6,829 bases of DNA from Oscillospiraceae bacterium (GTDB lineage Bacteria; Bacillota; Clostridia; Oscillospirales; Ruminococcaceae), in NCBI GenBank assembly GCA_029098085.1, contig JAQXNQ010000357.1:1-6829 (forward strand). The letters are read 5' to 3'. Shown one piece after another: positions 4,704-6,829 of the stretch. Under the pieces are notes generated by a model. That model made no database searches, had not been told where the DNA came from, and saw only the letters and a program-made list of their open reading frames with translations. Both the position numbers and the translations under genes were made by a program. Positions within the stretch are counted from its first letter, which is position 1; each line of letters begins with the position of its first letter.

Positions 4704-6829
4704 TCAATGCAGCGTACTGCCCTGCTCTCTCTGCTTCTGCCGGAACTCTCCGGGGGTAATGCCCTCGATGCTCTTAAAGCGGCGGATGAAGCTGGAGGTC
4801 TGAGAGTAACCCATTCGTCTGGCTATCTCGCTGACCGGCAGATCGGTGGACAGCAGCAGCATCTTGATATGCTCGTGGCGCATGGCGCCCATATAGTCGG
4901 AGATGGTGGTGCCGGTGCGGTCGTGGAACAGCTTGCCCAATGTGCCGGGACTGATATTCATGGCGTCGCCGATGAGGGAAACGCTCAGATCGGGATTGTC
5001 GATATTATCCCGGATATAGACCAGAATCTGCTCGAAGCCGTCGGTCTCCGGACGGGGATCTCCGCTCTCCCGGATGCTGCGGATGACCTGTCCGGAAAGC
5101 TCCAGCAGATAGCCGCGGGCGTCCTCATAGTCCCGGAAGGGCGGACGCTCAAGCTGTCCGGTGCCGATTCCGAGGGCATCGGCGCCCCGCAGCAGGGTCA
5201 CAGTGGAAGCATAAGCCAGCGAAAGGGCCAGGAAGCGGCCCCGGGAAACCTCCATCTGCTTCAGCAGCGAATCGAAGAGAAAGCGCACCCGTTCGGTGTT
5301 GCGGCCAACAATGGCGTTATACAAGCCATCCAGCTCCGCCTGGGGATACAGGTCTCCAAAATTATCCCCCGCCCGAAGACATCCGCAGCTGTAGATCAAA
5401 CGATCCTCCTCCATGCCGCCGGGAGCGGCCAGCGCCTCGCAGTAGGAGCGCCAGACCTGGCTCACCCGCTCCACCGGACTGCCGCAGCCGAAATAAAAGA
5501 TCCGTCCCAGCCGGTGCTCCAGCACCTGGGCCACCGGCATCAGCAGCTTCTCCGGATCCTCGCCGGGAGACAGCTCCAGCAGATAAAGGCAGCTGCGGCC
5601 CTCGATGTATTCCGTGCTGTAGAAGACCCGCTCCCGCTGCTTCAGCAACTCCTGCAGAATGGCCTGCATCGGTGGAAAGACCTCATCGGGATATTCCCGG
5701 CGGAGGGAGAAGAAGACCACGGCGTAGCAGCCGCCGTCCCGGATGCCCAGCTTGTCCAGAGAGGAGAAGTCCTTCAGAGTGCCGGCGAAGAGCCGGTGCA
5801 GCACCCGCTGGCTGAGGTCGCTCTGACGCTGCTGCTCCAAATCCCGCTGCCGGTCGGACAGCTCCCGCAGGGCATAGCTGGCAGCCTCAAGCTCGCCGGT
5901 GCCCACCGGGGGCAGCAGTTCGGGGGCGAATTTCAGCACACTGCCGTACAGCTCATGTACCGGCCGGAGGCTGCGCTGGGTCAGAAAAACGATCAGGGCA
6001 ATGCAGAGAGCCGCTTCGATAACGACGCCCAGAACAAAGACCCGGGTCATGGTGTCGGACTCGCCCATGACAAGGCCATAGGGCAGAATAAAGCTGATCC
6101 GGGCGGTACAGCCCTCAGGAGCGAAAATTTTCAGGTAATACCGACCTGTAGAGGTCTTATAGAAGTCAAAGCCGTTGGAGGAGGAAACGAATCCGCCAGA
6201 GAAATCCTCGTTTCGGACGGTGCCCTGCTGCCAGATGGTCATGTCGTTGTCCTGCAGCATCAGGGAAAAGCGGTGGTCTCCGTTCACCGGGGCAGGCAGC
6301 AGCTGCTCGGCGTTGAGCCAGAAGGTCAGCGCTCCCCTGCCGTTTTCGAGAGGAACGGTATAGGGCAGAACCGCGCTGGTGGAGGAAGGCCCCGAGCCCA
6401 GGAAGGCCGGCTGATAAAAGCCCGGCTGCTCCGGAATGCTGTCCAGGCGGTACGCCTGATCCCGGACGCCGATGGGGGCATAAATGGGTGCGCTGCAGGT
6501 GAACAATACGCCGGAATCGTCCCGCTGATAGACGATGTCCACCAGTGCCTCATTGAGCAGCCGGGCATCGTCCAGCTGGCTGATGATCCGGCTCCAGCGC
6601 TCCGGCGTGCTGCCGGGATCCTCCACCTGAAACAGAGGCATAACCTCCAGCATGTCGGCGATCCGGTCGCACTGATGCACCGTCTGCTCAAAGTACACCT
6701 GAGTGCGGCTGCAGGCCGCGTCAGCCAGAGAGAACAGCTTTTGCGTATAGAATTTCTGAAAAAAATTGGTAAACAGCAGGGTGAAGGTGATGATGGGCAC
6801 CAGAAGAATCAGCACCAGCGAACCGACAA
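4704..6829 (-). CDS. Membrane-anchored AraC-family transcriptional regulator (5' end outside the window)
   Basis: About 707 residues are visible. The frame stays open to the edge; a GTG at 6815-6813 has no Shine-Dalgarno and sits inside a hydrophobic stretch (VGSLVLILLVPIITF), so the true start is probably a few to a few tens of residues upstream. Counting from that GTG: membrane segment up to about 19, an extracytoplasmic region (about 25-250) that may be Cache-like, second membrane segment 256-279, a HAMP-like start (RSLRPVHEL), a coiled-coil-prone stretch 310-340, and a degenerate GGDEF-like middle region (about 355-465, ending YFGCGSPVERVSQVWRSYCE). The C-terminal AraC domain is about 593-695, with two helix-turn-helices (SVSLIGDAMNISPGTLGKLF; VSEIARRMGYSQTSSFIRRF) and the closing GITPGEFR. 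This layout resembles YesS/LplR-type regulators, which often control nearby sugar ABC transporters. The ligand and targets are unknown here. Confidence 0.92.
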   Translation of the reverse strand, partial: VGSLVLILLVPIITFTLLFTNFFQKFYTQKLFSLADAACSRTQVYFEQTVHQCDRIADMLEVMPLFQVEDPGSTPERWSRIISQLDDARLLNEALVDIVYQRDDSGVLFTCSAPIYAPIGVRDQAYRLDSIPEQPGFYQPAFLGSGPSSTSAVLPYTVPLENGRGALTFWLNAEQLLPAPVNGDHRFSLMLQDNDMTIWQQGTVRNEDFSGGFVSSSNGFDFYKTSTGRYYLKIFAPEGCTARISFILPYGLVMGESDTMTRVFVLGVVIEAALCIALIVFLTQRSLRPVHELYGSVLKFAPELLPPVGTGELEAASYALRELSDRQRDLEQQRQSDLSQRVLHRLFAGTLKDFSSLDKLGIRDGGCYAVVFFSLRREYPDEVFPPMQAILQELLKQRERVFYSTEYIEGRSCLYLLELSPGEDPEKLLMPVAQVLEHRLGRIFYFGCGSPVERVSQVWRSYCEALAAPGGMEEDRLIYSCGCLRAGDNFGDLYPQAELDGLYNAIVGRNTERVRFLFDSLLKQMEVSRGRFLALSLAYASTVTLLRGADALGIGTGQLERPPFRDYEDARGYLLELSGQVIRSIRESGDPRPETDGFEQILVYIRDNIDNPDLSVSLIGDAMNISPGTLGKLFHDRTGTTISDYMGAMRHEHIKMLLLSTDLPVSEIARRMGYSQTSSFIRRFKSIEGITPGEFRQKQREQGSTLH

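Noticed and set aside
4030..4707. Minus-strand open frame of 225 codons opposite the Nudix gene
   Set aside because: It is antisense to a gene with an intact Nudix box, spans the terminator hairpin, and shows no recognisable family.
1..6829. Defence system, prophage, insertion sequence, CRISPR array or tRNA
   Set aside because: No transposase, integrase, nuclease, toxin-antitoxin pair, spaced direct repeats or cloverleaf-like sequence could be found on either strand; every gene belongs to a common housekeeping or regulatory family.

Overview
The window reads as ordinary chromosomal sequence from a GC-rich, low-copy Firmicute. The coding regions prefer G- or C-ending codons, the ribosome-binding sites are strong GGAGG types, the promoters are sigma-A-like, and a YunB-type sporulation gene is present. 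Together these point to a spore-forming Clostridia lineage such as the gut Oscillospiraceae. That assignment is inference from gene content and base composition, because no rRNA or taxonomic marker is in the window. There is no mobile element, CRISPR array, tRNA or rRNA.

Layout from left to right. Positions 1-338 (minus) hold the N-terminal half of a YunB-like sporulation protein that runs off the left edge. Positions 339-477 are non-coding, with a long hairpin at 398-433. Positions 478-933 (minus) encode a small protein made almost entirely of two CBS domains, with an extended -10 promoter at 998-1006. Positions 1098-2633 (minus) encode a cardiolipin synthase with both HKD motifs, and 2691-3878 (minus) an AI-2E-family membrane permease. 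These two are probably one transcript, permease first, from a near-consensus promoter at 3938-3966 whose spacer is filled by a perfect 16-bp palindrome. The 3879-4137 interval is a divergent regulatory region. From it a Nudix hydrolase (4138-4614, plus) is read from its own extended -10 promoter, with a structured leader. A perfect 10-bp stem at 4636-4664 separates it from the convergent gene at 4704-6829 (minus), a membrane-anchored AraC-family regulator that enters from the right edge without its true start.

How the genes may work together. Cardiolipin synthase and the permease form a membrane/envelope pair. The CBS protein is likely an adenine-nucleotide or c-di-AMP sensing module. The Nudix enzyme probably cleans the nucleotide pool. 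The AraC-type regulator senses something outside the cell and probably controls a sugar or oligosaccharide uptake locus beyond the right edge. I see no sign of a single novel multi-gene system. The points most worth checking are the palindrome inside the permease/cls promoter, the Nudix leader whose fold could bring a distant Shine-Dalgarno next to the ATG, and the unusually long hairpin between the CBS gene and yunB.
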